6,614 bases of DNA from Sandaracinaceae bacterium. GTDB lineage: Bacteria > Myxococcota_A > Polyangia > Polyangiales > Houyiibacteriaceae. The stretch covers positions 1-6,614 of the forward strand of contig JAAZAH010000031.1 of assembly GCA_012514415.1 (NCBI GenBank). Direction: 5' to 3'. A program made the position numbers and the translations under genes. Shown here piece by piece: positions 5,286-6,614 of this stretch (position 1 is the first letter of the stretch; the number at the start of each line of letters is the position of its first letter). The notes below the pieces were generated by a model. That model saw only the letters and a list, made by a program, of their open reading frames with translations. It was not told the origin of the DNA and made no database searches.

Positions 5286-6614
5286 ATGAAAAGCAAACAG
5301 AGCTTCCTTTGGATCGCCGCAGTCCTACTCGTTTCCGCGGGTTGCGGTGGCGGACCGACGCCAGCCCAACTTGGATATCAAGCCGTTCGGCAGTCGATGA
5401 AAGCGCTCGGGCACGAGCCCGCGCTTCCGCTTACGCGCGTGAAAATTGCTTCGGGAGGGAGCCAATCGATTCCGCTCCGGCTTCAGCGTGGGGAGTGCAC
5501 ACTCCTTGTCGCGGTTGCCGAGGGGTCGGTCAAAGATCTCCGCCTCACCGTGCTCGACCCCGACGGGGATATCGCAGCGAGCGAAAATGCGTACGACGCG
5601 AGCGCGAGCGTGCAGCTCTGCGCGCGGCGCGAGGGCGATTACCTTGCGCTGCTTGAGGCCGATGGAGGCCGCGCTGAGGTCTTCTTCTCGGGCTATCAGA
5701 CGAGTGGATCGCTCGCGGGCGCTTCACGCCCGAGTGGCGCTTCGTGCGAACGGACCGATGGGAGGCTTACGCCGGGTACGCGCGTGCTCGGTGAGCTCAA
5801 ACCGAGCGATCCGAGCGGGCTCACCGCTGGATGTGCGCCAACTCCCGGCCCCGAACAGATCTTTGAGTTCGAGCTCACTGAGCGGATGGACGTGACCATC
5901 GAGCTTGAGTCGGCTTTCGATGGCGTGCTCTATCTCCGCACCGGTTGCTCGACGGGCGACGAGCTCGCATGCAACGACGATTGGGGCGAGGTGGGTCGTT
6001 CGCGTGTCTCGCTTCCGCTCGATCCTGGCATCTACTACGCGGTCGTGGACGGCTATGACGCCGCCGTGGGCGAGTTCGCGATCACGCTTCGCGTTTCGCC
6101 CGAACGGAGCCCGGCCGAGATCTGTGCCGATGCGGAAATCCTCTCGCTCGGTCAGGTCGTTCGATCGAATATCACCGAGGGAACAGCGCGCTTCAACGCG
6201 AGCTGCGCGGGCGGAGCTGCCGGACCCGAAGAGGTGAGGCGGCTTCGTCTCCCTGAGCGTCGGCGCGTCCGCATCGAGCAGCGCTCGGATTTCGATGGCG
6301 TTCTTTACCTGCGAACCGTCTGCGATCACGCCACGAGCGAGCTCATCTGCAACGATGACTATATGGGCGTGCACACCTCAGTTGTGGTGGCGCAGCTCGA
6401 TCCGGGTGAATATTTCGTCGTCTCCGACACGTACATGCCCGCCCCCAATATGGTCGGCGAATACCTCCTCAGCGTCGAACATACCTCGCCGGAGGGCGAG
6501 GGCATCGAAGGCGACTCTTGCACCAACGCGGCGCGTCTTCCGCTCGGTGAGTCCATCGAGCTCGATACCTTCGATGCGCGGGATGATTTCGCCTCGCGTT
6601 GTGGCGGGGAGGGC
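5286..6614 (+). CDS. Secreted lipoprotein with tandem PPC-like cysteine repeats, 3'-truncated
   Basis: The frame opens at ATG 5286 and stays open for 443 codons to the window end. Residues 1-20 form a lipoprotein signal: basic MKSK, hydrophobic FLWIAAVLLV, lipobox VSAGC with Cys20. Gly at +2 argues against inner-membrane retention, so outer-membrane anchoring is likely. Residues of about 50-136 form a beta-rich domain with one cysteine pair (Cys71, Cys112). From about 151 there are tandem units of 126-132 residues, each with four cysteines (154, 183, 221, 229; 280, 307, 346, 355; 412, 439 and on), the block FDGVLYLRT, then CNDD, then L-D-P-G-x-Y near the end. This resembles the bacterial pre-peptidase C-terminal (PPC, PF04151) beta-sandwich, found in secreted proteins of myxobacteria. 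No catalytic domain is visible; one could lie beyond the window. The function is unknown; binding or surface display is possible. The gene lies 48 bases after hemY, with GGAG at 5271-5274, 11 bases before the ATG. Confidence 0.85.
   Translation, partial: MKSKQSFLWIAAVLLVSAGCGGGPTPAQLGYQAVRQSMKALGHEPALPLTRVKIASGGSQSIPLRLQRGECTLLVAVAEGSVKDLRLTVLDPDGDIAASENAYDASASVQLCARREGDYLALLEADGGRAEVFFSGYQTSGSLAGASRPSGASCERTDGRLTPGTRVLGELKPSDPSGLTAGCAPTPGPEQIFEFELTERMDVTIELESAFDGVLYLRTGCSTGDELACNDDWGEVGRSRVSLPLDPGIYYAVVDGYDAAVGEFAITLRVSPERSPAEICADAEILSLGQVVRSNITEGTARFNASCAGGAAGPEEVRRLRLPERRRVRIEQRSDFDGVLYLRTVCDHATSELICNDDYMGVHTSVVVAQLDPGEYFVVSDTYMPAPNMVGEYLLSVEHTSPEGEGIEGDSCTNAARLPLGESIELDTFDARDDFASRCGGEG
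5745..6614 (+). repeat. Protein-level tandem repeats in the lipoprotein gene (two full units and the start of a third)
   Basis: Units begin at the first cysteine: 5745-6122, 6123-6518, and 6519 to the window end (partial). First-to-second cysteine spacing is 29, 27 and 27 residues. First cysteine to CNDD cysteine is 75 in both full units. FDGVLYLRT is identical in units 1 and 2, yet five of its nine codons differ synonymously. The duplication is therefore old and held by selection on the protein; these are not recent DNA repeats. Confidence 0.8.

Noticed and set aside
5905..6237. A 110-codon + strand frame inside the lipoprotein gene
   Set aside because: It is Arg/Ser-rich and out of frame with the lipoprotein, whose signal peptide, regular cysteines and repeated motifs show the true frame.
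1..6614. tRNA, rRNA, CRISPR array, insertion sequence or prophage genes
   Set aside because: I saw no regularly spaced DNA repeats, no transposase or integrase motifs, no terminal inverted repeats and no tRNA-like cloverleaf in the short gaps.

Overview
The window reads as a stretch of bacterial chromosome carrying six genes, all on the + strand and closely packed, with no sign of mobile DNA, CRISPR or RNA genes. The base composition is GC-rich, with many GCG, CTC and ATC codons. The last gene is a lipoprotein with repeated cysteine-containing 'CNDD' beta-sandwich units, a type I associate with Myxococcota and neighbouring delta-proteobacterial groups such as Bradymonadales. Together with a proteobacterial-style accD-folC pair and an oxygen-dependent HemY-type oxidase like that of Myxococcus, this points to a myxobacterium-like organism. 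That placement is an inference, not a proof.

Layout: (1) bases 2-520, the 3' part of pgeF (laccase-domain/YfiH family; the start lies outside the window). (2) 521-654, a 134-base leader with a bulged hairpin and a smaller one just before a strong ribosome binding site. (3) 655-1497, accD, the carboxyltransferase beta subunit of acetyl-CoA carboxylase. (4) 1494-2705, folC, overlapping accD by ATGA. (5) 2751-3779, hemE, uroporphyrinogen decarboxylase. (6) 3840-5237, hemY, protoporphyrinogen oxidase. (7) 5286 to the window end, a secreted lipoprotein whose reading frame stays open to the last base.

The gaps after accD are -4, 45, 60 and 48 bases, and I see no convincing terminator between accD and the lipoprotein gene. 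A single transcript from accD onward is therefore plausible. It would join fatty-acid initiation (AccD), folate polyglutamylation (FolC) and two non-adjacent steps of haem synthesis (HemE, HemY). The enzymes that work between HemE and HemY (coproporphyrinogen oxidase) and after HemY (ferrochelatase) are not in the window.

Five of the six genes are recognisable housekeeping enzymes with their key motifs intact. I find no clear novel system. The parts most worth a second look are the repeat lipoprotein, the structured accD leader, and a roughly threefold excess of GATC.
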